Origin: Calvatia gigantea
Taxonomy: Eukaryota; Basidiomycota; Agaricomycetes; Agaricales; Lycoperdaceae
Direction: 5' to 3'
Assembly (NCBI GenBank): GCA_025093985.1
Contig: JACAAK010000004.1
Span: forward strand, 4,154,001-4,218,000
Length of the DNA: 64,000 nucleotides
Shown piece after piece: positions 23,973 to 35,610 of this stretch (within the stretch, counting starts at the first letter, position 1; each line of letters starts with the position of its first letter). The notes beneath the pieces were generated by a model that was given only the letters and a program-made list of their open reading frames with translations, did not search any database and was not told the DNA's origin. Position numbers and translations under genes: made by a program.

Positions 23973-25330
23973 ACAACTACAGTAGCTCAAATAACCTGCG
24001 ATTTGCCTGGAATACAGCCTTCCACTCATTATCCAGCTTAATCTGTACATTGTTGAATTCCCAGCAAACATCCAGCTTAGTGAAGTACTTGGCTTTGCAA
24101 AGTTGTGCAATAAGTTTGGATATGAGTGGGAGAGGGTACTTGTTCTTCACTATGATGGCATTGAAAGCATAGTAGTCCTAAACAAGGCAAAGGGATCCAT
24201 TCTTCTTCTTGATGAAGAAGACAGGTGAAGCTATGGGGGATTTAGAGGGACAGATGTGGCTGGATGAGAGGTTTTCCTGGATGAACTCATCTAACTGTGA
24301 CTACTTGGTGGGTAAGAGCAGGTATACCTTGCAGTCCTTCAGGTCAGTACTTAGGATGAGCTCAATCATATGATCACACAGTTGATGCTCAAGTAGTGTG
24401 TTAAAGGACTCCTTGGCAAATATAGCTTTGAACTCATAGAGGTAGAAGAGAATGATTTCTCTAAACCCAGCAGGTGAGTTAAATGACTGGGAGTTGTAGT
24501 GGAAGGCCTCAGCTAGCTGTTGGGATGTGATATCCATTGTGCAAATCTCTTCTGGATAGAGAAGGAGATTGATGGTAAAGATGCAGTCATTGTCCTTATA
24601 GAGATCTGTGGAAGTGGGTGGCAGGGCAAATGACTTGTCCTCTTTTTCCACTTCTTCTACCAAGGCAGGAAAGGAGCCTAGGGTGTAGGCATAGATACAG
24701 TGGATCTAGAGGTGGCAGACACAGGCCTCAGCTTTAGCTTTAACTTTGCATTCTTCACACTTGGATGGGCAGTGGGACATTTTGACTTTGCCCATCTGCC
24801 AATTGATGTTAGGGTTATGTTGTTTGAGCCAAGTGTATCTGAGAAGCAAGTTTTGGTAGCCAAGTCCAGTGACTATAAGTAAAGAGTATTCCAAGTGATT
24901 GCAGTAGCAAAGGATGATGTCTATAACCTCCATTATCTGACCAGCCTTATTTTCTGAGCCATCAACATTATAGACTGTGAGTAGGTGAGAGAGCATGTAG
25001 GTGTTGAGTTTGTTAGTCCACACATAGTCTCAGTCAATAAAAGAGCCAGTTGCACTGCTATCTACAAGAGTGTGTACTCCACAGTGTTCTACTATGTCTG
25101 TAGTTTCCAGTTCTACTTACAGCATGAGTGAAGTCCTGTACTGGTCCAGAGCAGCTATAATAGGTTTAGGTGGGAGGCACTTTTTCCACTTAGGATGGCA
25201 AGGTGTTGAAGGGGTTTTCTGTGGTGTAGCTTTCAGTTCAGGTATGGGTGAGAGTGAATAGTCATCTATTTGGTCTATGGGTAGCATACTGAACCTATTT
25301 ACACTTTGTAGCAAGGGCACACATTCCACT
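23973..25330 (-). pseudogene. Protease and RT N-terminal remnant of element E2
   Basis: The linker (about 24,300-24,660), Cys-rich segment (about 24,690-24,770), protease region (about 25,040-25,080) and the first part of RT (to about 23,975) match element C in the same order. Transition stops are frequent. Confidence 0.83.
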
Positions 25331-25337
25331 CACTACT

Positions 25338-26447
25338 CTACAGAAAATCTGCTTCTTTAGCTGCTTGAGCTGAGTCCACTGCTTTTCTCACATCTTTCTT
25401 AGCCAGGAGTCTTATAAGGAGGTTATCTTCCTCCTCTGCAGTCAGGTGATATATGTCATGTCTGAGAGGACATTCAGCCTTGACATGCCCAACCTTCTTG
25501 CAACAATAGCAGGTGGGTGAGAGTGGAGTGGATTTGTGAGAGACATCTACCTCTATAGGTGCAGGGGCACTGAGAGACAGTATGGGCTGAACAGATGGAG
25601 GTGACACAGTGACTGGTAGAAATAGAAGAGAACAGAGGGGTTTAGGTTTTGAAAGTGACAGGTTGAAGTGGGTGGTGGCTTGGAAGGCATTGTTGACAGT
25701 CCTTACCTGGTCAATGTATTGAGCCACAGCATACCAACCCTCTATGTCATTGTTCCAGAGATGTTCTGAAACTATGGTAGCTACCATGTTCTAGATCATT
25801 GGCTGAAGTCCTCACTGGAATTTGACCACTACCACCTTCAGATCAGTGTACCCTGAGTCTACAATGAGGTTGTGGAAGTCATTGAGGTAATCATCAACAT
25901 TCTGGTTGCCCTGGTGGTACCCTGTGTCCTCCAGAACATTGACTGCAGCAGCTTCTATATTCATGGGGAAGAAATGCATACAGAACTCAGTGGAGAAATC
26001 TTCCCAACCAAGAAAGTGGGTTTGTCCTGGGTATTGCTCTTCCCAACACATTACATTCTTGGCCCACTTAGCTGTATGGCTGCTCTTCATATATGACAAT
26101 GCCTACAGAATCTGGGCATCTTTATCCTTGAACTAATCCCTGCACAACTGAAGGTAGATGTAGCAAGAGTTAAGGAATACACAACCTCTGGAGTGATCTC
26201 TGTCAAAGTTAGATGGAATGGCTACCTTGGCCTGGATGGATGTGGAGTGTGGCTGGAGTGCAGGAGTATGATTGGTAGAAGATTGTAGAGTATGGGAAGC
26301 AGGGGCATTTGTAGTGGCTATCATGCTAATCTGACCTTGTAAGGATGAGAGTGTTTCATATACTCTTAGTTCAGATGCTGCCTGACAATTTATCATCTCC
26401 TTCAGGCTGTTCTGCAGCTGTGTGAGTATTTGTTCCAAGGAAGACAT
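25338..26447 (-). pseudogene. gag of element E2
   Basis: It starts MSSLEQILTQLQNSL at 26,447 and follows Gag of B and C, including a knuckle CYCCKKVGHVKAEC at about 25,470-25,510. The coding is broken by TAG near 26,133 and by stops near 25,800. Confidence 0.84.
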
Positions 26448-26632
26448 GCTCTGTGCTGGCTACAGTTGATCCTGCTGTGGTTGCTCCTACTGCTGTTGTA
26501 GCTGGGGCTGGTCTAACATGGGGGGCAGGTCAGGTATGTAGAGACAGGGTCAGGTAGTAAGGAGTGTTCAAGGAAAACTTCTTGGAATTATTCCCAGTAG
26601 GCAACCAGGTCTCTTGTAAGATCTGATTCTTC

Positions 26633-26967
26633 TGTAAGGGCAACCTGTAGTCTAAGTGGCTCAAGGACATAAAGCTCTCATGAAGCAGGCAAGTGGGTAA
26701 CTGTGGGGAAATCCTTAGTTGTATTATAAGTGGCTGTATAGACTACATACCTGCAGGGGAATTAGAGAATCAGATAAGGGTCTCCTACAGATGTACAGGT
26801 TGATATATACTACTCTTCTGTCCATTGTCCTATTGTTTCATTATGTATGTAAGTCCATCATTGTCCTTCAGAATCTCCAGTTGTTACTCATGTCCACATA
26901 GCTGAGAGTGGATGAGAGTGTAGAGTTGTGGGACAGTCCAGGGGGACCATTGGGGGTTGCCCTGATA
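26633..26967 (-). repeat. 5' LTR of element E2 (335 bp)
   Basis: It keeps both internal repeats and the TATATATCAA-like element. Its outer end reads TATCAGGG rather than TGTCAGGG on the minus strand, a G-to-A type change. The flank beyond is not the missing part of D's LTR. Confidence 0.82.
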
Positions 26968-27630
26968 GCAAGCTGCCACTCAAAAGCCAAAGTATTAATC
27001 CTCCCTTTTGCAAGTGAGGAGAAGTGTTGAATCTCAATCTGTACTACTACATTGGTTCATTCTATAAATAGATGAAACAGATCTAGAGAAGTCTACTCTT
27101 GGAGTAAGTTAATATTGCTACTATATTATACTACAGACTTCATTATAACAGCATTATACCATACTTGTTGTAGCTGGTAAAGTACTTACATTACTTACAT
27201 GCTGTTAACACATTATGCTGTACTTATGCTATTGGTAGTAAATAGTCCTTCCTGTACCCAGATCATAGGGTGTTCCACCAAGGACTTTAGTATATAAACT
27301 CCATGTAGTATGCATATATTCTTTAAACAATTCTAGTCTTCTCTTCTTAATTGAACTATTACTCTTTAACACCTCTTACAAGCTTCATTAAGCTATTACC
27401 CAGTGAGTATTGACTCCACTCCACCACTAGTGAAGTCTACTGGTGCACTCATTTTCAATAGTACTTGCTGTCTACTCATATCCACTATAACTCACCCACC
27501 TAAACCTCTACTCACCACAAATTGAACCAGCTGACCCCAGGAGCAACCAGAACTTCTCCATGTAGGTAATTTACTTGGTGTACATACTAATTCTAACAGA
27601 GTGGGCATTAACATCAGGAGCTTATTTGGG
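26968..27630. other. AT-rich CpG-free spacer
   Basis: No gene recognised. It contains AT-rich stretches with TATA-like sequence (about 27,290-27,300). It could be an old solo LTR of another family, but I could not find convincing ends. Confidence 0.35.
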
Positions 27631-28018
27631 TGATCAACATGAGCCTTGACTGTTAGTTTTTTAATTTTGGTTTGATTTCATGGTCCTTTGGATACTCCAA
27701 GGGATATACATCCTTCACCTTTGTTAGGACAAAATCCTCTTGCCAGATCATTTTTGTGAAGCAGTTTAACATATCCATATCATCAAAATCCCTGGTGTCC
27801 ATTCCCTAGTATTCTAGCCAGGAGCATGCCTGAGGGACATTGAGTTTCCAACTGGCAAACCATCTGGACATGATAAGAACTAATTGATAGATTAGACAAC
27901 ATCTAATGTGTTGGGATTTGTGAGGCATACCAGAATAGGTATGTGGCTTTTCCTCTGAGATGTAAAAAGCTGCGAAAGAGTATTGAAGTGGAGGGGGGGA
28001 TGGGACAATAAATATCAC
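27631..28018 (-). pseudogene. Unidentified decayed coding fragment
   Basis: A minus-strand reading of about 125 residues is interrupted by a single TAG after SWLEY (about 27,806). It includes QHIRCCLIYQLVLIMSRWF and, beyond the stop, DMLNCFTKMIWQEDFVL. The continuity across one C-to-T type stop suggests a mutated exon, and a possible acceptor lies near 27,970. I do not recognise the family. It sits at the right edge of the CpG-free zone. Confidence 0.35.
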
Positions 28019-28393
28019 GTGGCCTGTCTAGGTTTTCCTTGATGGAGATCAATTCAAAAGAAAATGGTACTGAAGTATCCCAAGACTAAGGAAAGCGGTG
28101 ATCCCGCCCTAAGCGCCCATTCACCTTCATCCTATCATCCACGGATATTTTAACATACTCATGAAACAGGCCGTCAAGTAGCGCGAAGCGAAGTCCGTGT
28201 CCATTACACCATACAACACAAAGGTTATCATGTAAGTAAACGAGCGTGCGAGGTATACTTAACACTATGACAAATGTCAGGATAATATAAAGTTCAAAAT
28301 GTGACCCCAACATAAGTAATCCATCACTCTCACAACAGTCAAAACAACAAGAATAAAACATTCAACTCATATCCAACTATCATCGGAGATCAT

Positions 28394-29720
28394 TTAAGAA
28401 AAGAAAAGCGACGCAAAAACGACGCCGAGAACGGACACGCCAGAAATAGCAAGAGCCGACGCGTCGCTTGAAGTGTTTGAAGAAGAGGCGGCGTCACCAC
28501 TGCGAGTAGCCGAACCTGACGCTTGGGGTGTAGCACCGCGACTCGCCGAAGCGATACCGGAAGCAGAGCCAGAACCAGCCGGTGACGACGGAGCAGCATT
28601 AGTAGGAGTCGGCAGGGCCGCGAACAGCTCAGTACTAGCGTGACTAACACAGTTCGAGGAAGCGGGAACGCGGGCGGTATATGGAATCGACGTGATGGCG
28701 CCGAGAGATTCGGGGGGTTGGGTATAAGTGACGACAGCACCGTTGGTAGTGTAGACACCAGGGGGATCTTGGTTCTCGCCTTGGCAGGCTTCGAAAGTCC
28801 CGTTTTGGGCCTTGTTGGGTGCGTTGTAGGCACAGCCGATACGATCATAAATGTGTTGGCAGAGTTGGGCGGCGTTGGGACCTTTAGGGTCACAGACCTT
28901 GAAACAGAACGCATTACCACCCATGAAGCTGAAAAGATTATGAGTAAAAAGCGAGGCTCGAAAATGGGGAAGGAGCGTACTTGTGCCATTCAATAACTTG
29001 CGTGAATTGGCCGTTGAATGCAGTAGAGAAAACAATTCCACCCATAGGGTTACCACGCTAGTGGGCAGTATAAGTTACGGAGTTGATCACAAGTAGGTGG
29101 GGGGAGGCTTTACTAACCAGATCAGCACCGTGGGGGTCCATTTCACCACCGAAATCGTCAGGGGCCAGGTTGATAAACGTCTGATCAATGAAACCGACTA
29201 CCTGAGCGTAGTCTGGAGTTTTGATATATTGGACACCCTGGAGAGCACCAGCGGGGATGAGACGGGTGCCACGACCTGGCTTGGTGCACCAGGCGACCAT
29301 CTCGCCTTCTTTGTCGGCAACAACGGAACCGGGAGCCGAAGGGGCCCATAGGCAGAAGTCTGTAACGAAAAAAATTGATGAGTGGGGCCCGGTAGGTACA
29401 CGTGGCAACGGGGGTCGCGTACCATCGAGACCATTCAAGAAAGAGGTCTGGCAAAGGGAATTAGGGCCTTCGACGGTCGAATTGCAGCGGTTGTAACCAA
29501 ATTGTTGGCCACGGATAAGACCAGTGTCGGTATCGACTTTGTCGGGCTGCGGAAAAAATAAGTTAGTACGGGGTGGCAACAGTATGATCCTGCTTACAAT
29601 GCCCGAGGGGTATGTGAAGCCAGTTTTTGAGGCTAGGGGGGTAGCGGGGAATGTGCCGGTGACCTGAGCGCTAACAACAGCACCAGACAACAAAGTAAAG
29701 GCAGCGGAGAGGGAGAACAT
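28394..29720 (-). CDS. Secreted GPI-anchored glycoprotein, macrophage-activating-glycoprotein type
   Basis: Five exons (29,720-29,598; 29,546-29,423; 29,359-29,118; 29,057-28,981; 28,928-28,394) with GT-AG introns of 51-63 nt give 367 codons in frame. The start MFSLSAAFTLLSGAVVSA is a signal peptide, and the mature part follows with QVTGTFPATPLASKTG. Conserved Trp/Cys-containing segments (DFCLWAPSAPG, MGGNAFCFKVCDP) match proteins annotated in Agaricomycetes as macrophage-activating glycoprotein. The C-terminal 90 residues are Ser/Ala/Thr-rich and end in a hydrophobic tail (SGVSVLGVVFASLFFS), so a GPI-anchored cell-surface protein is inferred. Its molecular function is unknown. It is the first intact gene right of the retrotransposon block. 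Confidence 0.82.
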
Positions 29721-30484
29721 TGAAGTAGAAAAAAAGAGCGAAGGAGTAGGGAGAGAGAGAAAAAGATGGGACGTGGGACAACACTGCCCCGCCAACCGTC
29801 CTTTATGATCCCAACATGTGACAACCCTATTTTCGTACCTCTCCAAAAATAGTCCCTCCAGCCTGCCGTTCCTGTACAGAGGCCAAACACAGCATAATAG
29901 GACTAGCTCAGAGCTTCAGACAGCGACGACTGCCCTCGAATGTATGTATACTCAGGAGTTAGCAGAGCTTGATTCTGATGGATGGATGGCTGTGGTAACT
30001 GCGGATCCTTCCAACTGGACCACCGGTCTCGACTCCCCTGTCGTGTTTTGGAAAGGCTATGGTTGTTCGGCGTGACACGGCTGCCGTGCTAAGGCTTTAA
30101 ATGGTCGGAGATTGAATGTTGAACGCTTGAGCCGCAGCGCATGTTGGGTGGCGAAGTAGACAAGGGGTGGACCAACGTGGCCAGCGTCCAGAAATTCCTG
30201 CAAGGGAGGTGGGGGTTCGATGCAAGGATTAGCTTGAAGAAGTTGGCCTTTTTATAACGCACGACAGGCCGTAAGTTAATACCAAGAGTCTTGGCATCCC
30301 AACTTATCAAAACCCAAACGCCCAGGCTTGTGTAATTATTGACCCACGACGTCACCCATATCAACAGCTCATGCGAGCAACGAGGGCGTGATGTTCTCAA
30401 TTCGCTCCGAACAAGAGACCTTACTCGCTTCGTTATACCCCCGTATAAGTAAATCCCTGTAAATATTTTCCGTCCTAGGGAGGT
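29721..30484. other. Intergenic region: promoter side of the glycoprotein gene and spacer
   Basis: It holds the upstream region of the glycoprotein gene (CATAAAGG-like box on the minus strand at about 29,801-29,808). Beyond that I see no gene. CpG content is normal here. Confidence 0.5.
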
Positions 30485-31197
30485 GGTTATGAGCGAACAT
30501 TTGACTTGTCACCGCAGACAATTCGGACAAGGGGTCGCCATGGCGTACTCGCTCTCGAAGACAAACTTGGCTGCCTCACACTCGGGGAGATTAACGCTCA
30601 ACAACTTAACCCGAGGTGTTGATGGCTCATAGTAGACCTTGTGACCTCTAGCATCGGAAGCTACTGTACAAGTACATAGACGAACTTAATATGCCCAAGC
30701 CGAGTGGAATGACAAGACGTGGGTCGGGTGAGCTTAGCATTCGCGTCATTCAAATCACCCCTCGTCAGTGCTATGATTGGATAGTCCCCACCGAAGTCAG
30801 ACTCCTACTCAGTCATATGGGGCGCTGGCACATTATAGGGTAGGTGAGGCAGCGTTATTTTGGCAGCTCCCTGCTTAAACCGAAGGAAGAGAGTCAGTTG
30901 TGGTGTCGCAGTTGAGAGCATCACTCATCATGGTCCAACGTGACGTGAGGAAGTATTGAAAATCGGGACAAGACAGAAGGCAGGGGCAGGTTTGACACAT
31001 CGATGAGGCGAGAGGAAAGGAGTTGGTCCGATGTGACTTTGACCGCGCCTACAAAGATCAGTCTTCTGCTGTCTGTCGTTCCTCACTAGTAGCGGACTAC
31101 AACCTTCGTGCTTCTCCAAACCTACTTACAGGATGGCAAGATACTATACTGATATTGTATGGGTTACCTATGTAACGTAGTTGACATCAAAATTTCT

Positions 31198-33113
31198 CTA
31201 CCAAGGTGGCGGATCGAACATGAAATCCACCATTTCAATATCGTGTACCGGGAGAATTAGCCCGCCATCCACTACCTCAGTTGGCCGGTTCACCTGCCAG
31301 CGGTTCACGTACATTGGGTAACGAGCCGCACCAGTCCGTCCGGCCCAATCAAAATCCACCAACATGAAGTCGTCGTGCCGGTTTGGGTCATTCCCGATGA
31401 AAAAGTTTACATCACGTAAATCACCATGAACATAACCCTCGTGATGGAGGCCATTGATGAGAGCGACGATCGCATCCCGGAGAGGCTGGGGACTTCCAAC
31501 TGCATCCCGGGAATAGGTAAATTGATGATAAGACCTTCGGAGAGAAGTTGAGGGCGGATTGCTATCAGAAATATCAAGGGCCTCCATGACAACCATATTC
31601 CAACCCGCAGCCAACGAGTTGTAGGCAAGCAGCTCTGGGGCGTGCCCCCTCCCAGCACATAGACGGTGCGCACCAGGACAGTACCTTTTTACAAACTTGA
31701 TGCAAATTTCTCTATCATCCTGAGTCTTGGCAAAGAAGATACGCTCTTCCCTGTTGGGTTGCCTTTCGTTGTAGGCAAATTGATAACGTCGTCCGAACTC
31801 GTCTTCAAAGTATTCACGATACGGGCAATCCAGTCTAAAACGAGTCACACTAGGATCCAAAATGCTGGATATCAAGCCCGAATAATAGTCCCGCAATTCT
31901 TTGAGGGCGATCCTCAACGCACCAAATGTTCGCGCGATCAAATCCTGGACCGCTCGATCTGTAGGATGGGCGAATAAAGGTAGAATGGGGCCGAGGATAT
32001 CCGAGTGAATTTTGTCAGTGAACGCGGCGGCGGAAAACGCGATGCACGGTCCTACAGGTAATCAATGGGTACGGAAATTAATATCCAAACCAAGCTTTAC
32101 CAAAGAGAATAATTTGAAAGCAAGGAAGGACCGAACGATGTTGCCAAGATCGGGGAAACTGTTTCAGGAAACTCCCGTAGTAGCAAAGTGCTTCCAAGAA
32201 AGGCTCAGCGGGCCCTGCGCTGCCGATTTCATTTTTCGCTTCCAAAATGACCATAAAAAAATCTCCAAGTTGCATATGTCCGTCAGTGCGGAGACCTGAA
32301 GCACCAACGGAGCCAGCGCCAATTTCAATGTCATACTCTGCCAGTATTGAGCGAAACTCGTGAGCGCGGACACCTTCCTCCACATAAAAGCGGGACATGT
32401 GCGCCGAGAGAGCCAGTGCCAATCGTTTATCTTGAAGCGTTGGCTCGTAGGTGGTGCAATTGTCGACGAATTTACCAAAAACCTCATGAAGAAGTGTCGT
32501 TGGGAGGGAGGCGGCTGCATCGTGCGGTCGGTTGCAAAGGAAAGAAAATTGTGTCTCTCGTTGGTGTCTAGAAAATTCACTTGGGGCTGCGGCAGAAGAA
32601 GGTGCTTTCTTCGGTAGGTCATTCTCGATATATCGCTCTCGCTCGTTGAGAAGAGTGGTGGCAGTTGGGGGTTGCATGGGCTCCTCTATGCTGAAAGGTC
32701 AAACAATCTCTAAAAAAGAAAAGGGAATTGGCAAACCCGGGATTTCAAGGACAACCCGGATCTGAAACGCGTCCTCCGGCTGAAAGCCATAATCTGACAA
32801 ACGTTGAAGAGGGTTCATAAAGACAGCAACCGTGGAAGGATCTCGTATATTGACTTTCCCATCGTCGATATCGTCTGGAGCGGCAGGTTCATGAAGCTTC
32901 AAGAAAATGGGTCAGTCCAGTTGAACATTCTCCGAAAGACAAAGCACATACCTTCCAAAGCCTAAACCACCCCACCCCGCGCAGGAAATGACGCTGCATC
33001 AATATCGACTCCCGCAGCTGGCCCACCGTAGCACTCTCGTCAATTGTGACCGTTATCATTGAGCTGAGGGTCTTTCCGGCGTTCGGAAGAGCACAATTTA
33101 TGACGATCATCAT
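31198..33113 (-). CDS. Crinkler-type protein, copy 1: CRN header + REase-like + kinase domains
   Basis: Four exons (33,113-32,952; 32,896-32,737; 32,685-32,101; 32,051-31,198) with introns of 49-55 nt give exactly 587 codons. Exon 1 is a ubiquitin-like CRN header: VINCALPNAGKTLSSMITV, then TVGQLRESI, ending in an LWK motif. Exon 2 is a connector containing the IDDGKVNIRD segment. Exon 3 resembles the PD-(D/E)XK nuclease domain of Crinklers, with TDGHMQLG and the E-x-K motif in ILEAKNE, then a helix with YYGSFLKQF. Exon 4 is a kinase domain: CIKFVKRY (ATP-binding Lys), VVMEALD hinge, HGDLRDVNFF catalytic loop and LVDFDWAG in place of DFG; no clear Gly-loop is seen. Crinklers are known as secreted or translocated effectors of oomycetes and are also found in fungi; the role here is unknown. 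A start at 33,140 is possible, but 33,113 is conserved in copy 3. The gene is intact. Confidence 0.85.
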
Positions 33114-33403
33114 TCTGCGACGGCAGCAAGCAAACGACATGGATGAAGGGGATCAAACCAGCTATCTCAATTCAAACTCAGATTCTCTTTTTTTAAAAGT
33201 CCGCTGTCATTACAGACTCACAAACTGCTGAACGCAGCACTCCTGTGCGATCAGATTTTCTGAGTATGTCCAATTGCTGATGTACCGAAGTGTTGTCTGG
33301 TGTTGTCGACTTCTGTTCGGTTTGAAACTCACCACTTGGTTATAACCTCGAAATCACTCGCCGTGCTTGGATACACCAGCCAAATCAAAGTTCCCATTTG
33401 CAA

Positions 33404-33584
33404 TGCCTCAATGAACATGACAACAACAGCAACTCCTAGGTCACGTTCCAGTCCACGAAATTTTATAAAAAATTTGGATAAAGGTTTCAGCCAATGACCT
33501 AAGATGCCAATTTTTATAACAACTGGGGGAAGGGAAGGCGGTGAACGCCAATGGGGAGGAACGCCGACCGGGGGTGAAGAATGG
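33404..33584 (-). mobile_element. Second, truncated copy of the TA-flanked MITE
   Basis: Its reverse complement matches the MITE at 35,275-35,549 over the terminal repeat (CTTCACCCCCGG at the right end, 33,584) and the interior (TGGCGTTCACC, CGTGGACTGGAACG, CCTCAATGAACATGAC). The other terminus is missing; homology ends at about 33,404, where the flank shared with copy 2 begins. Confidence 0.6.
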
Positions 33585-33839
33585 GCATGAAGGAGGGGTC
33601 CGGGCGGTCATTTTCGCCCCTTTGGAGGGGATACAGGAGAATGTGAACGGGAACCTAAGTATCTCAGAGTTACCTCAATAATGTATTTCGGGATCGCAGG
33701 TACAGACACCACTTCGTGCAGATCCTTGACTCCAAGGTGTTCGTGAAAACGAAGAACCTGCGGGGAAACAGCGGAGCCGGAATCGCACACCCTTTCCTCC
33801 GCGCTACCTGCACCAACAGACTTTTAAAAAAATGTTGTT

Positions 33840-34566
33840 GAAGGTTCCACGCAAGGTTTTAATCGCGGGAAGATAATGCAAGTGGTCACCTAGTCTACCG
33901 TGATGTTGACTGCCCCCTTCACGATACCAAGGACCTTGAGGCTTCTCTAACAGCTTCCAGGAATGTGTGCATCGACATATTTTCTTGTTGCCTACTCCAT
34001 ACGTGGTGGTTCTGATGTACTTGAAGTGGTCATCCTTATGTACCTTGCTGGCTGGACACAGCACAATGTCAGCACAGGCAACACCTGTTGTTCTCGGAAC
34101 GTGAATCATCCGGATTCCGGCGTGGGGGAAGCTGATTGACCTTGCATTTGATAAGGAGTTTGATGACGCGACTCGGATTGCTGGCCCAAAAACGGGAAAT
34201 TTCCGTCTTCGAAGTTCGAGGCGGCTGACCATGAAGCTCATGCGCCACAAGGCATGCCTTACTCCATGCCATCGGAGGTCTATGCATCGAAGTGGTTCTA
34301 CACTCACCCAGCCTCTGCAATACACAATATTGGAGGTTTTGATGTATCTGAAGATGAAGTCTTATCAGAGGTGCTGGTGGTAGATTTCGACCTGTCCAAG
34401 ATGACCAAGTCACTGTCACCCCCGAAATTCTGACCCCAGCATGATCAAGTTAATGTGGTAGATTGCCCCATGGATTTTGCTCTGGAGGCACTCGAAGTTG
34501 CGGAGAAATGTGAACTTAGAGTGAAACCCCCATTGACGAAAGGAGAAACACTTTCACCAACACAAG
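33840..34566. repeat. 5' module of the Crinkler unit, shared by units 1 and 3
   Basis: It matches about 41,265-41,780 (for example GATGTTGACTGC and CTTCACGATACCAAGGACCT in both). It is absent upstream of copy 2. ORFs inside are not conserved between the copies, so I see no gene here. Confidence 0.65.
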
Positions 34567-35274
34567 GTTATGAGTGAACATTTGAGTTGTCACCACAGAC
34601 AATTCAGACAAAGGGTGCCATGCCACCCCATGCTTGCTCATATAGACAAACTTGGCTGCCTCACACTCTGGGGATTAACGCTCAGCAAATCGAGATGTTG
34701 ATGACTCGTAATAATCTTTGTGACTACTAGCATAGGAGGCTACTGTACGTGATACATAGCAGAAGTTTGGGACGATGTGAAGCTTAAATATGCTCAAGTT
34801 GAGCCGCATGACAAGACATACGCTGGGTGACCTCAGCATTTGCGTCATTCCAATCACCCTTATTAGTGCTACGATTGGATAGTCCCCACCTAAACCAGAC
34901 TTCTACCAGTCACATGGGCCACACTTTGGAGCTCTACCGAAACTTTGTCAACTGCTAACACGTCCCAAGGTTGATGGGGTAGCATTATTTTTGCGGGTCC
35001 TTGCCCAAACCGAAGGAAAAGGCTCAGTTGCGGTGCGTAGTCGAAAGCATCACTCATCATGCATCATGGTCCAACGTGAGGGGGGAAGATCGGGACGAGA
35101 CAGAAGGCCGAGGCAGGCCCGACACATCGACGAGGCGAGAGGAAAGGAGTTGGTCTGATGTGACTTCGACCGCGCCCACAAAGATCAGTCGGCTGCTGCC
35201 TGTAATTCCTCACTAGTAGCGGACTACCAACCTTCATGCGTCTCCAAACCTACTAACAGGTCGGCAAGATACTA

Positions 35275-35549
35275 CTATCCTTCACCCTCGGTTGGCACTC
35301 ACGCCCGGTTGGCGTTCACCACCTTCCCTTCCCCAAATCTGCGTGAAAATTGGTATCATAAATCATTTGAATTTTAGAAACATTCTCCAATTTTCCAAAT
35401 AATTTTCCGTGGACTGGAACGCGGTCTGGAAGTTGCTGAGTTTGTCACGTTCATTGAGGGAGGCGTGACACTATTTGCGGAATGGGAGCTTTGGTTTGGC
35501 TGGTGTGACGCTGATGTGATGCGCCAACCGAGGGGAGGGTGAAGGATAG
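35275..35549. mobile_element. MITE, 275 bp, 15-bp perfect terminal inverted repeats, TA duplication
   Basis: The ends are CTATCCTTCACCCTC and its exact reverse complement. It is flanked by TA (35,273-35,274 and 35,550-35,551). The paralogous site in unit 1 (about 31,139-31,150) reads GATACTATACTGATATT with a single TA, as does unit 3 (about 38,733-38,745), so they are the empty site. TA target and small size fit a Tc1/mariner-type non-autonomous element. It has no coding capacity. Confidence 0.88.
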
Positions 35550-35610
35550 TATACTGATATTATGAGTTGCCTGTGTAACGTAGTTGGGATCAAAATTTCT
35601 CTACTTTACT

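Larger units (their letters stand above)
23973..26967 (-). mobile_element. Element E2: 5' half of a Ty3/Gypsy relic
   Basis: On the minus strand it has a 5' LTR (26,633-26,967), gag, protease and the N-terminal half of RT, ending abruptly at about 23,973. RNase H, integrase and the 3' LTR are missing. Same family as B, C, D and E1, with extreme CpG loss. Confidence 0.85.
30485..34566. repeat. Crinkler tandem duplication, unit 1
   Basis: The unit starts near TTATGAGCGAACATTTGAC and ends near CGAAAGGAGAAACACTTTC. It contains the 3' flank (30,485-31,197), the CRN gene, its 5' flank, a MITE relic and a 5' module (about 33,840-34,566). The 3' flank recurs at 34,567-35,270, and the 5' module recurs at about 41,265-41,780. 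Confidence 0.8.

Noticed and set aside
28394..29496. Plus-strand ORFs opposite the glycoprotein gene
   Set aside because: They are shadows of the well-supported minus-strand exons.
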